DNA from: Acidobacteriaceae bacterium
Lineage (GTDB): Bacteria; Acidobacteriota; Terriglobia; Terriglobales; Acidobacteriaceae
Assembly (NCBI GenBank): GCA_025361625.1
Contig: JANYKL010000090.1
Span: 1-64,000, forward strand
Direction of reading: 5' to 3'
Length of the DNA: 64,000 bases
The notes beneath the pieces are model-generated. The model was not told the DNA's origin, ran no database searches, and saw nothing but the letters and a program-made list of their open reading frames with translations. Positions 39,575 to 49,465 of this stretch are shown piece after piece; the stretch's first letter is position 1; each line of letters opens with the position of its first letter. A program made the position numbers and the translations under genes.

Positions 39575-39617
39575 CCTAAAAAATAATGAGCGCTCAGGTC
39601 GTTCGTGAGCGCTCATT
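39575..39617 (-). terminator. Rho-independent terminator for the csbD-like gene
   Basis: Minus strand: AATGAGCGCTC-loop-GAGCGCTCATT followed by ATTTTTT. Confidence 0.85.
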
Positions 39618-39639
39618 GAAATCTCAAACTGACTACTCA

Positions 39640-39942
39640 CTACGCAGAGTGTCGCTGTTTGAAGTCGTCGATCTTCTCATTGACTTTGTTTTTCGCGTTG
39701 TCGATCGACTGGCTTACTTTGTTGCGGTTTTGATCTGCACCCCGATTTACTTCATCGCGGTGAGAATCAGCCGCAGTATTCGCGGCGTCTTTGGCCTTAC
39801 CCCACGTTTCTTTAGCGGCGCCCTTCGCTTGGTCGGCAACGCCCTTGTTCGCCAAATTCTCGCTGTGAACGGCTTCGCCCACACCCTGCTTCAGTTTTCC
39901 CATACCCTGATCGAACTTACCCTCAACCTGATCCTTATTCAT
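39640..39942 (-). CDS. CsbD-like stress protein
   Basis: MNKDQVEGKFDQGMGKLKQGVGEAVHSENLANKGVADQAKGAAKETWGKAKDA. Confidence 0.88.
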   Translation of the reverse strand: MNKDQVEGKFDQGMGKLKQGVGEAVHSENLANKGVADQAKGAAKETWGKAKDAANTAADSHRDEVNRGADQNRNKVSQSIDNAKNKVNEKIDDFKQRHSA

Positions 39943-40112
39943 GGAATTCTCCTTTGTTGAAAGTTCGAATTGCGGTTGCGAGGACGCTCTGACATTCTCG
40001 CTTGATTAAGAGCCTAATCCTGGACCTTCTCGGGGCAAATAGGGCCAATACCGTATTAAAATCGGCTCTACACATCAGGGACGTAAGTCGAGGTAATCAA
40101 AAGGGATCGCGG

Positions 40113-41264
40113 ATGACGGCGGTTGACTCAAAAATGAGATTGCAGTATTTCACCAATACACTCGGCGATATCGTATCGACTATACGTACTCTGGTTGAAA
40201 TGGAATCGCCGAGCGATGACAAGGCCGCAGTCGACCGCCTATCAGAATTTGTGGCGCATGAATTTTCTGGCGCCGGTGGGAACCTGAGAATTCATCAATC
40301 GAAGAGGTATGGCAATCATCTTCAGATTGATTTCTCGAGCAAAGAGGGCTCGAAGCCAGTGTTGCTGCTGGGACACTACGACACCGTCTATCCAATCGGG
40401 ACACTGAATACAATGCCGTGTCGCGCCGACGGTGACAAGTTATTGGGGCCTGGCGTGCTGGACATGAAATCAGGCATCGCGTTGATGATTCATGCAATTC
40501 GCGGCCTTCAGGAATGGCACGGCCAATTGCCGCGGCCGGTATCGGTCTTGCTGGTGTCCGACGAAGAAGTGGGCAGCGCCTCATCGCGACCGATCACGGA
40601 AAAGCTCGCAAAAAAGGCGGCTGCGGTACTGGTCCTCGAGGCTCCCTACGGACTGCACGGCGCCTTGAAGACCAGGCGAAAAGGCGTGGGCGAGTATCTA
40701 GTTAAGGTGACCGGGAAGGCGGCGCACTCCGGGCTCGATTTCGAAAAGGGTGCCAATGCGATTGTCGAGTTGGCGCGACAGATCGAAAAGATCGCGGGCT
40801 TTACGGATTTGGACAAGGGATTGACACTGAACGTCGGAAGGGTCAGCGGCGGTTCTCGAACCAATGTCGTGCCAGCGGAGGCCGCCGCGGAAGTCGACGT
40901 TCGCATCGCGCGCATGAAAGATGCCGCCGCAATCGAGAAAAAAATGTATGGGCTCCGTGTTTTTAACCGCAAATGCAAAATCCAGGTTACTGGAGGCATG
41001 AATCGCCCTCCGATGGAACGAACGACAGGGGTCGCCGCGCTCTATAAGAAAGCAGAAAGCATCGCCCAGGATCTGGGATGGAAATTGGAAGAGGCTGCGG
41101 TCGGCGGTGGATCCGATGGCAACTTTACGTCCGCACTCGGCGTTCCGACTTTGGACGGACTGGGAGGCGTTGGCGACGGAGCGCATGCTATCCACGAATA
41201 CATTTTGATCTCCGAATTGCCGCGACGCGCTGCTTTGTTGGCGGGACTGATCGAGAAGGCATAA
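40113..41264 (+). CDS. M20-family metallopeptidase (glutamate carboxypeptidase-like)
   Basis: VLLLGHYDTVYPIGTL, GPGVLDMKSGIALMIHA, SDEEVGS, AAVGGGSDGNFTSALGVPTLDGLG. Confidence 0.93.
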   Translation: MTAVDSKMRLQYFTNTLGDIVSTIRTLVEMESPSDDKAAVDRLSEFVAHEFSGAGGNLRIHQSKRYGNHLQIDFSSKEGSKPVLLLGHYDTVYPIGTLNTMPCRADGDKLLGPGVLDMKSGIALMIHAIRGLQEWHGQLPRPVSVLLVSDEEVGSASSRPITEKLAKKAAAVLVLEAPYGLHGALKTRRKGVGEYLVKVTGKAAHSGLDFEKGANAIVELARQIEKIAGFTDLDKGLTLNVGRVSGGSRTNVVPAEAAAEVDVRIARMKDAAAIEKKMYGLRVFNRKCKIQVTGGMNRPPMERTTGVAALYKKAESIAQDLGWKLEEAAVGGGSDGNFTSALGVPTLDGLGGVGDGAHAIHEYILISELPRRAALLAGLIEKA

Positions 41265-41383
41265 ACATTGCGACGCTGGCCAGCGCGCCCGCTCGCGGTG
41301 CCAGCCGTTTTGACCCACGGGGTCAGGCTGACTAGAATTCGAAAAGACGGTAGTCCATTGGGGAAGACCGACGGGGAGGCATT

Positions 41384-41569
41384 ATGGGTGAAGGAATTTT
41401 TCAGCCGCTGCACATCTTGTTGATTATCGGAATCGCGCTACTGCTGTTTGGTCCAAGCAAGTTTGCTGACTTAGGTAAGGGATTGGGAGAAGGCATTAAA
41501 AATTTTAAGTCTTCAATGAAGGACGAGGATAAAAAGAAAGACGAAGCTCCCAAGCCGCCTAGCGCATAG
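41384..41569 (+). CDS. tatA: Sec-independent translocase subunit TatA/E
   Basis: HILLIIGIALLLFGPSKFADLGKGLGEGIKNFKSSM. Confidence 0.95.
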   Translation: MGEGIFQPLHILLIIGIALLLFGPSKFADLGKGLGEGIKNFKSSMKDEDKKKDEAPKPPSA

Positions 41570-41599
41570 AGGCGGCACTCTTTAGGCAGCACATTTGGC

Positions 41600-42166
41600 T
41601 CAGGGAGCGATCAGATCGTGGGCTCTCAACAGACGCCAAACAAGCGCCATCGGTAGCCCGACTACATTGCTGTAATCCCCTTCAATGCGCGGAATCCACC
41701 GCGAGGCAATGCCTTGAATCGCGTACGCGCCTGCTTTATCCATGGGCTCGCCGGTTGCAATGTAGTCCGAAATTTCGCGATCGGTAATAGCAATCATCGT
41801 TACCAGGGTGGTTTCGCTCGCAACGCATGACTTTCCATCCACGACAACACATACCCCTGTAATGACGTGATGTTCCCGACCAGAAAGCATTCTTAACATG
41901 CGCGCGGCGTCGGCCTTATCGACAGGCTTGCCGAGAATTTCATTGTCGATGGTTACAATTGTGTCGGCTCCAAGCACGCAATCTGTAGGGCCAAGCTGGC
42001 TAGCAACAGCAACAGCTTTTTCGCGCGCCAGGCGCTCAGCGCAGTCTTTCGCGGATTCTCCGGGCAACGGCTCTTCGTCGATGTCGGCGGCTAGCACTTT
42101 GCAGGGGATTGCTGCGCTGCGCAGTAATTCCAGGCGGCGAGGCGAAGCGGAGGCGAGGAAGAACAT
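41600..42166 (-). CDS. maf: Maf-family nucleoside triphosphate pyrophosphatase
   Basis: MFFLASASPRRLELLRSAAI, AERLAREKAVAVA, VLGADTIVTIDNEILGKP, DKAGAYAIQGIASRWIPRIEGDYSNVVGLP; start taken at 42166 rather than 42433. Confidence 0.95.
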   Translation of the reverse strand: MFFLASASPRRLELLRSAAIPCKVLAADIDEEPLPGESAKDCAERLAREKAVAVASQLGPTDCVLGADTIVTIDNEILGKPVDKADAARMLRMLSGREHHVITGVCVVVDGKSCVASETTLVTMIAITDREISDYIATGEPMDKAGAYAIQGIASRWIPRIEGDYSNVVGLPMALVWRLLRAHDLIAP

Positions 42167-42260
42167 AGCGCAACTCAGAAAAGAAAAAACGAGGTGTGCC
42201 CAATCTACTTTTTCGAATTGGTCACTCTTAGAAAAGCTCGCGACAGCGGGAGTATCGGCC

Positions 42261-42749
42261 TTACTCCAGCGCTTCCGGCTCAATCGAAATATTTTTCTCG
42301 CCTCTGGCTCGCTTCTCCCAATATTTCTTGACCCACGCTTCATAGCTTTTGCCGGCGGCGGTGTCTCGTCCGGTGAAAGAGATAGCGGCAATTTCTGAGT
42401 AAGGGATGGCGGGGCATTCGTTGCTGCTTGCAAGCATCAATCTCACAATCGAAGTTGCGAGCGTCGGACCGATGCGGCGGTCGAAAAGGTATCCGCTGGT
42501 TTGTGATTGATCTTTGTGCGTAATGGTTACATCCCCGCGATAATCAAAGGCTTTTTCGATGACGGCTCGGACGTCGGATTCGCTCGCGAGTTGCGGAATC
42601 CAACCTTGGAGATTTTCGCGCTCGAAGCCAGGAACTACTTCCAGTTCATCCGTAACCTGCAGTTCGGCGTCGTGCTTGGAGTCAGCCACGCTTTGGCCCT
42701 GGCCGCCGTGTGGTAGCGTTCCGTCGTGGCCGTGTTCCCGTCCGCTCAT
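42261..42749 (-). CDS. Conserved-type hypothetical protein between maf and hpnH
   Basis: LVVRAVIEKAFDYRGDVTITHKDQSQTSGYLFDRRI-type region; co-oriented with maf and hpnH; exact start uncertain. Confidence 0.65.
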   Translation of the reverse strand: MSGREHGHDGTLPHGGQGQSVADSKHDAELQVTDELEVVPGFERENLQGWIPQLASESDVRAVIEKAFDYRGDVTITHKDQSQTSGYLFDRRIGPTLATSIVRLMLASSNECPAIPYSEIAAISFTGRDTAAGKSYEAWVKKYWEKRARGEKNISIEPEALE

Positions 42750-42792
42750 TGCATGAAGCTCACACGCATGAAGCTCACACGCCGCTTAGAGC

Positions 42793-43923
42793 TCATATCC
42801 GCGCTTCTTCAGATTCCCGGGTCGCGTTCGCGGGGTCAATCTGTACCAGCGGATTGTAAGAGTGAACCGGCCGCACGTCCCGATCAAGATCACGCAGCGC
42901 AGCTTTGTCTCGATAGAGCGAAAACGTCGCCTTAACAGTGTCGGCGAATCCGCGCAGTGAACCGAAAGTATCGTCGACCGAAGTTGGCTCGTACCCGCAG
43001 TGCACCATACAATTCGCACATTGCGGATTGCCAGACTCGGTGCCGTAGCTTGCCCACTCCGTTGTTTCCATCAACTCTTTGTACGACTCGGCGTAGCCGT
43101 CCTGAAGCAGATAGCAGGGCTTTTGCCATCCGAAAATGTTGTAAGTGGGCATTCCCCACGGGGTACATTTGTAGTTGCGCTTGCCCATCAGGTATTCGAG
43201 AAACAGCGGCGACTGGTTGAATCGCCAACTGCGCTTGCGGTTCGAAAGCATCGTGCGAAACAGGCGGCGCGTGCGGGCTCGGCCCATGAAGTGCTTTTGG
43301 TCGGGAGCCTTGTCGTAGGAATATCCAGGCGAGACCATCATGCTCTCCACGCCAACTTCCATCATCTCGTCGAAAAAAGTGCGGACGCTATTGGGATCGG
43401 CGCCGTCAAAGAGAGTTGTATTCGTAGTCACGCGGAAGCCGGCGTCAATCGCGGCTCGAATGCCGTCCAACGCGAGCTCATATCCACCCTCGCGGCACAC
43501 CGAGAAATCGTGATGCTCTTTCTGTCCGTCGACATGCACCGAGAAACTCAGATACTTGCTCGGTTTGAACAGATGCAGCTTTTCTTTCAAGAGCAATGCG
43601 TTCGTGCAGAGATAAATATATTTCTTGCGCGCGACCAGCCCTTCGACGATCTCCGCAATCTGCGGATGCATCAGCGGCTCGCCGCCGGGGATGGAAACCA
43701 TCGGCGTTCCGCATTCGTCGACCGCCTTGAAGCAATCTTCGGGCGACAGATCTTTTTTTAGAATGTGGGCCGGATATTGAATTTTGCCGCATCCAGCGCA
43801 AGCCAGATTGCAGCGGAACAACGGCTCGAGCATGAGCACCAGCGGGTAACGCTTGCGCCTGGCCAGCTTCTGGCGCAGAACGTAGGTCGCAACCGTCCAC
43901 ATTTGGGATACGGGAACCGCCAT
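42793..43923 (-). CDS. hpnH: Adenosyl-hopene transferase HpnH (radical SAM)
   Basis: [19 protein letters not shown] radical SAM CxxxCxxC-type cluster, [38 protein letters not shown]. Confidence 0.93.
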   Translation of the reverse strand: MAVPVSQMWTVATYVLRQKLARRKRYPLVLMLEPLFRCNLACAGCGKIQYPAHILKKDLSPEDCFKAVDECGTPMVSIPGGEPLMHPQIAEIVEGLVARKKYIYLCTNALLLKEKLHLFKPSKYLSFSVHVDGQKEHHDFSVCREGGYELALDGIRAAIDAGFRVTTNTTLFDGADPNSVRTFFDEMMEVGVESMMVSPGYSYDKAPDQKHFMGRARTRRLFRTMLSNRKRSWRFNQSPLFLEYLMGKRNYKCTPWGMPTYNIFGWQKPCYLLQDGYAESYKELMETTEWASYGTESGNPQCANCMVHCGYEPTSVDDTFGSLRGFADTVKATFSLYRDKAALRDLDRDVRPVHSYNPLVQIDPANATRESEEARI

Positions 43924-44108
43924 TATTCCTCCGAAGAAGTGTGTTCTATTATCATACCGGATTCGTTGCGTGAGATGGACGAAACGAGTGTATCTCGCTG
44001 ATTACACTACACGGAGTCCAAATGAACCCGCCGGCAGGAATGGCTGCTACCGGCATTCCCGCAGCCCTTGCAGACGCCCGCGTGAGGCCCGGCGCACGGG
44101 TAATGGTT

Positions 44109-46319
44109 CTAAATTTTCTGTAGGCGTTGCACGTCATGCACGCCGGGAATTTGCCGCACCCCGTCCATAATTTTTTGCAAGTGCTTGAGATCGGCGATTT
44201 CAAGGACGACATCAACATTCGCCTGCCCATTCTGGCTGCGCGCCTCGATGTTGCGAATGTTGGTGTGGGTATCGCTGATGACAGCGGTAATTTGCTTCAG
44301 CATGCCGAAGCGGTCATCGCAGAGCAAAGTGATTTTCACCGGGTAAGAAACCGGCTGCCCGTCTTTGTCGCCGGCCCAGAGTACGTCGATTCTGCGCTCC
44401 GGCTCATAGAGGAGGTTGGTGACGTTCGGACAGCTGATGGAATGCACAGCCACGCCTTTGCCGCGAGTCACATAGCCTACGATCGATTCGCCTCGAATCG
44501 GATTGCAGCAGCGGGCACGATAGACGAGCAGGTCGCCTTGGCCGCGGACAACGATTGCGTTGCTGTCGCCTCCAAAAACACGGCGCACTACGCTGGTGAA
44601 GCCTTGCGACGCGGCTTGCTCCTCCGTGTCGGACATTGGCTTCGCGGCGGCGGGGGCAAACTTCGCGAGCACCTGACGCGCGGAATATTTGCCGTAGCCG
44701 ATGCCGGCCATCAGGTCGTCCGCGCGCCCAAGGCCGTACTCGGAGGCGGCACGCTGCAGGTCGGCGTCCTTGATTTCCTTCAGCGAAATTCTGTACTTGC
44801 GTGCTTCTTTTTCGATCAGCTTCTTGCCGATTTCGATCGCACGTTCCCGCTGGTGGACGTTGAGCCAGTGCTTGATCTTGTTTCGCGCTCTTGAAGACTT
44901 GACGATCGCAAGCCAATCCCGGCTCGGCTTGTGTCCAGCCTGCGTAATGATTTCGACGATGTCGCCAGAGTGCAACTTGTGCCGCAGCGGAACCATGCGG
45001 CCGTTGACTTTGGCGCCCGTACAAATATGTCCAACTTCGGTGTGAATCGAATAGGCAAAATCGATGGGAGTCGACTCACGCGGCAGCACGAGAACTTTGC
45101 CTTTGGGGGTGAAGGTGTAGACCTCTTCGGGATAGAGGTCGACTTTCAGCGTGGAAAGAAATTCGTTAGGGTCCGAGACATCGCGCTGCCACTCCACCAC
45201 CTGCCGCAGCCACGCCAGTCGATGCTCGTCTTCTGCTGAGACCGGCCCGTCTTTATATTTCCAGTGTGCGGCGATACCTTCCTCGCACATCTTGTGCATT
45301 TCCTCCGTGCGAATCTGGATCTCGAAGGTCTCGCCGTTTTCCGTGATAACCGAGGTGTGCAGCGACTGGTAGAGATTCGGCCGGGGCATGGCGATGAAGT
45401 CTTTAATACGTCCGGGGACGGGCCGCCAAAGGTTGTGAATGATGCCGAGGACGGCGTAACAATCCTGCACGGAGTTCGTGATCACGCGCATGGCGTAGAG
45501 ATCGTAAACCTGGTCGACGCTGATTTTCTGCCGCAGCAATTTCTTGTGAATGCTGTACATGCGCTTGATTCGGCTCTCGACGCGTCCGCTGATGCCAGCT
45601 TCTTTCAAGCCATCGCGCAAAACGCCTTCCACGCGCGACATGAATGCTTCCCCCTCTTTGCGTCGCGATTCAACCGCGGCCCGAACCTGTTCGTAACCAA
45701 TCGGGTCAAGATATTTGAAGCCCAGGTCTTCGAGTTCTCCGCGAATTTTCCCCATGCCGAGGCGATGTGCGATGGGCGCATAAATCTCCAGCGTCTCGCG
45801 CGCAATTTTCTGCTGGCGTTCGGGGTCCAGGTGCTCGAGCGTCCGCATGTTGTGCAAGCGATCGGCGAGTTTGATCAGGACGACTCGAATGTCGTCGACC
45901 ATGGCAAGCATCATCTTGCGCAGGTTTTCCGCTTGCGCTTCCTCTTTCGTAGAAAAATCGATCTTGCTGATCTTGGTGACGCCCTCGACGATGTGCGCTA
46001 CCTGCTCGCCAAACTCCTGCCGAATCTCGACCGAAGTCACGGATGTGTCCTCTACGGAATCGTGCAGAAGCCCCGCAGCGACGGAAACTGCGTCCATTTT
46101 CATGTCCGCGAGAACGTTCGCGACTTCGAGAGGATGAGCGAGATAAGGCTCGCCCGATGCGCGCGATTGCCCGGAGTGGTGCTTCTGAGAAAATTCGTAG
46201 GCTTTTTTGACGATGATTAAGTCGTCGTGAGGGCGGTTTTCGCGCAGCTTCTTCATGAGCTCGCGGAACCGGGTCACCGTGAGCACGTTGGTCGCAATCT
46301 GTTGACGCAACGTCGCCAT
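44109..46319 (-). CDS. RelA/SpoT-family bifunctional (p)ppGpp synthetase/hydrolase
   Basis: HD: YLAHPLEVANVLADMKMDAVSVAAGLLHDSVEDT; synthetase YDLYAMRVITNSVQDCYAVLGIIHNLW, YQSLHTSVI; TGS and ACT domains. Confidence 0.97.
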   Translation of the reverse strand: MATLRQQIATNVLTVTRFRELMKKLRENRPHDDLIIVKKAYEFSQKHHSGQSRASGEPYLAHPLEVANVLADMKMDAVSVAAGLLHDSVEDTSVTSVEIRQEFGEQVAHIVEGVTKISKIDFSTKEEAQAENLRKMMLAMVDDIRVVLIKLADRLHNMRTLEHLDPERQQKIARETLEIYAPIAHRLGMGKIRGELEDLGFKYLDPIGYEQVRAAVESRRKEGEAFMSRVEGVLRDGLKEAGISGRVESRIKRMYSIHKKLLRQKISVDQVYDLYAMRVITNSVQDCYAVLGIIHNLWRPVPGRIKDFIAMPRPNLYQSLHTSVITENGETFEIQIRTEEMHKMCEEGIAAHWKYKDGPVSAEDEHRLAWLRQVVEWQRDVSDPNEFLSTLKVDLYPEEVYTFTPKGKVLVLPRESTPIDFAYSIHTEVGHICTGAKVNGRMVPLRHKLHSGDIVEIITQAGHKPSRDWLAIVKSSRARNKIKHWLNVHQRERAIEIGKKLIEKEARKYRISLKEIKDADLQRAASEYGLGRADDLMAGIGYGKYSARQVLAKFAPAAAKPMSDTEEQAASQGFTSVVRRVFGGDSNAIVVRGQGDLLVYRARCCNPIRGESIVGYVTRGKGVAVHSISCPNVTNLLYEPERRIDVLWAGDKDGQPVSYPVKITLLCDDRFGMLKQITAVISDTHTNIRNIEARSQNGQANVDVVLEIADLKHLQKIMDGVRQIPGVHDVQRLQKI

Positions 46320-46551
46320 GATGGATTTTAACCCAGCCTAGATTGAGATTAAACGTTACGCATGGCGTTCACCATCCCCGGCGTGCCGCCAATTAGGGCG
46401 TGACAACAATCATGTTGAGAAGAGCTTGCATCGGGGGCATTGCTTTAGTGAGGCCCGATACGAAGATTGCCTACGACCAAGTGCCGGAAGCGCTGCGATC
46501 TTCACACTGGATGAAGTCGACAAATTCGCGCAAAGACGATGCAATATCCAA

Positions 46552-47199
46552 ATGGAACCACTCACCGGAACTGAAGTGCGTGTCCTCGGGTCGCTGATCG
46601 AAAAGGACATTACCACTCCCGAGTACTACCCCTTATCGATGAACGCGCTGGTTAACGCCTGCAACCAAAAGTCGAACCGCGACCCGGTCGTGCAGCTTGA
46701 CGACCAAGCCGTAGGCGCGGCAATCGAAGGGTTGCAGCGGCATCGCATGGCCGGGCCCGCGCGCGGAGCGGACAGCCGCGTGACCAAATACGAACAGCGC
46801 TTGCAGGAAGTTTTTAACTTTACCCGCCCCGAGCTCGCCGTCTTGTGCGAACTCCTGCTCCGCGGGCCGCAAACTCCTGGAGAGCTGCGCGGCAGAGCCG
46901 AACGACTGCACCGCTTCGCGGCGCTGGACGACGTGCAGTCCGCACTGCAAAAGTTGATGCAGCGAGAACCTCCGCTTGCCAAAATTTTGCCGCGGCAGCC
47001 CGGCACGAAGGAATCGCGATACGCTCATCTGTTCGCCGGCGATGTTGTCGAAGCTGGCGCTTCTTCGACTTCAACATTAGCAACCGCTTCGGGCAATGGC
47101 GATCGAATTGCCCGTTTAGAAGAAGAAGTTGCCGATCTAAGGCGAGAGCTGTGCGAGATGAAAGATCAGGTACAAAAGTTCCGCAGGCAATTCGAATAA
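46552..47199 (+). CDS. DUF480 / YceH family protein
   Basis: LTGTEVRVLGSLIEKDITTPEYYPLSMNALVNACNQKSNRDPV; internal start at 46552. Confidence 0.93.
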   Translation: MEPLTGTEVRVLGSLIEKDITTPEYYPLSMNALVNACNQKSNRDPVVQLDDQAVGAAIEGLQRHRMAGPARGADSRVTKYEQRLQEVFNFTRPELAVLCELLLRGPQTPGELRGRAERLHRFAALDDVQSALQKLMQREPPLAKILPRQPGTKESRYAHLFAGDVVEAGASSTSTLATASGNGDRIARLEEEVADLRRELCEMKDQVQKFRRQFE

Positions 47200-47219
47200 G
47201 GCCGGTCTTGCGAAGATGA

Positions 47220-48464
47220 CTACAGCACTCGTTCCTGCGCATAACCCGCCGCGCCCAGCCCCGCGATAATTTCAGCAATGTGTTCAGGGCCGCGCGTCTC
47301 CATGGTAATTTCAATCGCCGTTTCTCCGAGACCAACCCCGTGATAAGCGCGGTCGTAAGCCGTCTCGACGATATTGGCGCGGTGCTCCGCCAAAATCATG
47401 GTCAGGCGATTTAGCGCTCCGGGATAGTCAGGCAGGTGTACGCGCAGGCGCACGAGCCGTCCGTCTTTAACCAAGCCGCGTTCGATGATGCGGGAAAGCA
47501 GCGTTACATCGATATTTCCGCCGCAAACCAGGACAGCGATTTTCTTGCCGGTAAAAGGCAATTTGCGATTGACTACCGCCGCGACCGCAGCAGCGCCAGC
47601 TCCCTCGGCCAACGTTTTTTCGCGCTCAAGCAGCAGCAAGATGGCGTTGGCGATTTCTTCTTCTTCCACGGTGACGATGTCGTCCACGTATTTTTGAACA
47701 AGCGGCAAAGTGCGCTCTCCGGCGCGTCGAACCGCGATTCCGTCGGCGATTGTTGAAGCTGCCTTCAGGGTCAGGGGCTTGCCCTCCGCAACCGCCATTT
47801 TCATGGATGGCAGTCGGGACGGCTGCACACCGAAGACTTGAATTTGCGGGTTCGACTCTTTCACCGCGCAGGCGATGCCGCCGATCAAGCCCCCGCCACC
47901 GATCGGGACGATGACCGCATCGAGATCGGGATGTTGCTGCATCAACTCCAATCCGATCGTTCCTTGGCCGGCAATCACGGCGTCGTCGTCAAAGGCGTGC
48001 ACCAATGTCAGGCGTTCGGCTTGACTTCGCCGCACGGATTCTTCAAACGCGTCGTCATAATTCGCACCATGCAAAACGACATCCGCGCCATAACCCCGCG
48101 TGGCAGAAACTTTAATCAGCGGTGTGGTGAGCGGCATGCAAATCTGGGCACGGATCCCAAGTTTGCCGGCGTGATAAGCCACACCCTGCGCGTGGTTCCC
48201 GGCCGAGGCGGCAATCACCCCGCGGGAGCGCTCTTCGGCAGAAAGCAGCTGCAACTTGTTTAGCGCGCCGCGCTCTTTGAAAGAGCCGGTCCGCTGCAGG
48301 TTTTCGAGTTTCAGATAGACCTGGTTCGAGGTAGATTCGGAAAACGTTTCCGAGCGGGCACAGGGCGACAGGTAGATGGCCTTGCGGATACGTCCGAGCG
48401 CCGCCTGGATGTCGGTCAACCTAATCATTTTTTGGTTGCTGCAGTCCTTTATGATTTGCAACAT
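47220..48464 (-). CDS. ilvA: Threonine ammonia-lyase (threonine dehydratase), ACT domain
   Basis: LKLENLQRTGSFKERGALNKL, AASAGNHAQGVAYHA, PIGGGGLIGGIACAVK, C-terminal ACT region. Confidence 0.94.
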   Translation of the reverse strand: MLQIIKDCSNQKMIRLTDIQAALGRIRKAIYLSPCARSETFSESTSNQVYLKLENLQRTGSFKERGALNKLQLLSAEERSRGVIAASAGNHAQGVAYHAGKLGIRAQICMPLTTPLIKVSATRGYGADVVLHGANYDDAFEESVRRSQAERLTLVHAFDDDAVIAGQGTIGLELMQQHPDLDAVIVPIGGGGLIGGIACAVKESNPQIQVFGVQPSRLPSMKMAVAEGKPLTLKAASTIADGIAVRRAGERTLPLVQKYVDDIVTVEEEEIANAILLLLEREKTLAEGAGAAAVAAVVNRKLPFTGKKIAVLVCGGNIDVTLLSRIIERGLVKDGRLVRLRVHLPDYPGALNRLTMILAEHRANIVETAYDRAYHGVGLGETAIEITMETRGPEHIAEIIAGLGAAGYAQERVL

Positions 48465-48627
48465 CTTACCTGATGCGCACTTGCGGGGCGTTTAGCACGC
48501 CGCCTTCCTCTGTCGGCTATCAAAGGGAGCATTCAAAAAGTTGGTTGCTTACACCTTTCGTAATTGCCCATCCGGAAGGTAAACAGGTCCTTTAGAAACC
48601 TGTTCAGCCTCCAAAACGCCTGCCAGA

Positions 48628-49365
48628 ATGGGGTTTCAGAAGATCCCGAAACTCATGAACATATCTACCGCTACCGCCGCCGCTCCAATCACCTCTCATC
48701 GAAAAGCTGCCGCCCGAGTCGCTTTGTTTGACCTATCGCCATCTTCGACGCAGCTAATGACCGAATGTTTTCGTCAGTTTGCAATCGAAACAATCGCCAT
48801 TCCTCATGAAGATTCCGGTCGGCTCATCCATGAGAAGTTTGAGGCGTGCGTTTTACCGCTGACGAACGATGCAGGAAGCATCATCGAGATGGCGCGAACT
48901 TCGCCATCCAACAGCCGCATCATCATCTTCGGGTTAGGCGGCTCGGCGCAGGATGCGATGCGTTATTCGAAGTTGTGTCTCAATGCGGTCTTCCACGAAC
49001 CACTTGAGCGTTCTGCGGCGATGAAGCTCGTGCGTTCGACCCGAATGCTGGTACTGCACGAATTTCGCCGCTATGTCCGCATTCCGGTCATGACCGAGGT
49101 CGGCATCGTTTTTGACGATGGCACTCGTATGACGGCAACGAGCCATGAGATTAGCTCGGGTGGAATGTCGCTAAAAGGAAATCATGTGCCGGAGCAAGGC
49201 AAAGCAGTAGAGGTTTCGTTCTCGCTACTCACCTTGCCCCGGGTATGGGTGCGCGGGCAGGTGACTTGGAAGAAAAGCAACAAATGCTTCGGGATTCGCT
49301 TCGACGCCACTGATGACCGGCGTCTGCGGCTGAAGCAATGGATCGTTGGATACCTGGACGCCTAG
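48628..49365 (+). CDS. PilZ-domain protein
   Basis: RRYVRIPVMTEVGIVFDDGTRMTATSHEISSGGMSLKGNH PilZ signature after a degenerate receiver-like N-terminus. Confidence 0.85.
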   Translation: MGFQKIPKLMNISTATAAAPITSHRKAAARVALFDLSPSSTQLMTECFRQFAIETIAIPHEDSGRLIHEKFEACVLPLTNDAGSIIEMARTSPSNSRIIIFGLGGSAQDAMRYSKLCLNAVFHEPLERSAAMKLVRSTRMLVLHEFRRYVRIPVMTEVGIVFDDGTRMTATSHEISSGGMSLKGNHVPEQGKAVEVSFSLLTLPRVWVRGQVTWKKSNKCFGIRFDATDDRRLRLKQWIVGYLDA

Positions 49366-49465
49366 GTCGGCACCAGCTGAATGGCCTTTCGCCAGACCTA
49401 CGCCGGCGCGAGTGGAGCACAACGCCAACACTTTCGCCAGCACTTGGCCCGCACTTGGCCAGCGC

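Noticed and set aside
42751-42780. 15-bp tandem duplication gcatgaagctcacac x2
   Set aside because: Two copies only, between genes; likely slippage and not clearly functional.
44127-46220. Long plus-strand ORFs antisense to rel/spoT (255 and 318 aa)
   Set aside because: Fully antisense to a highly conserved gene; no recognisable motifs.
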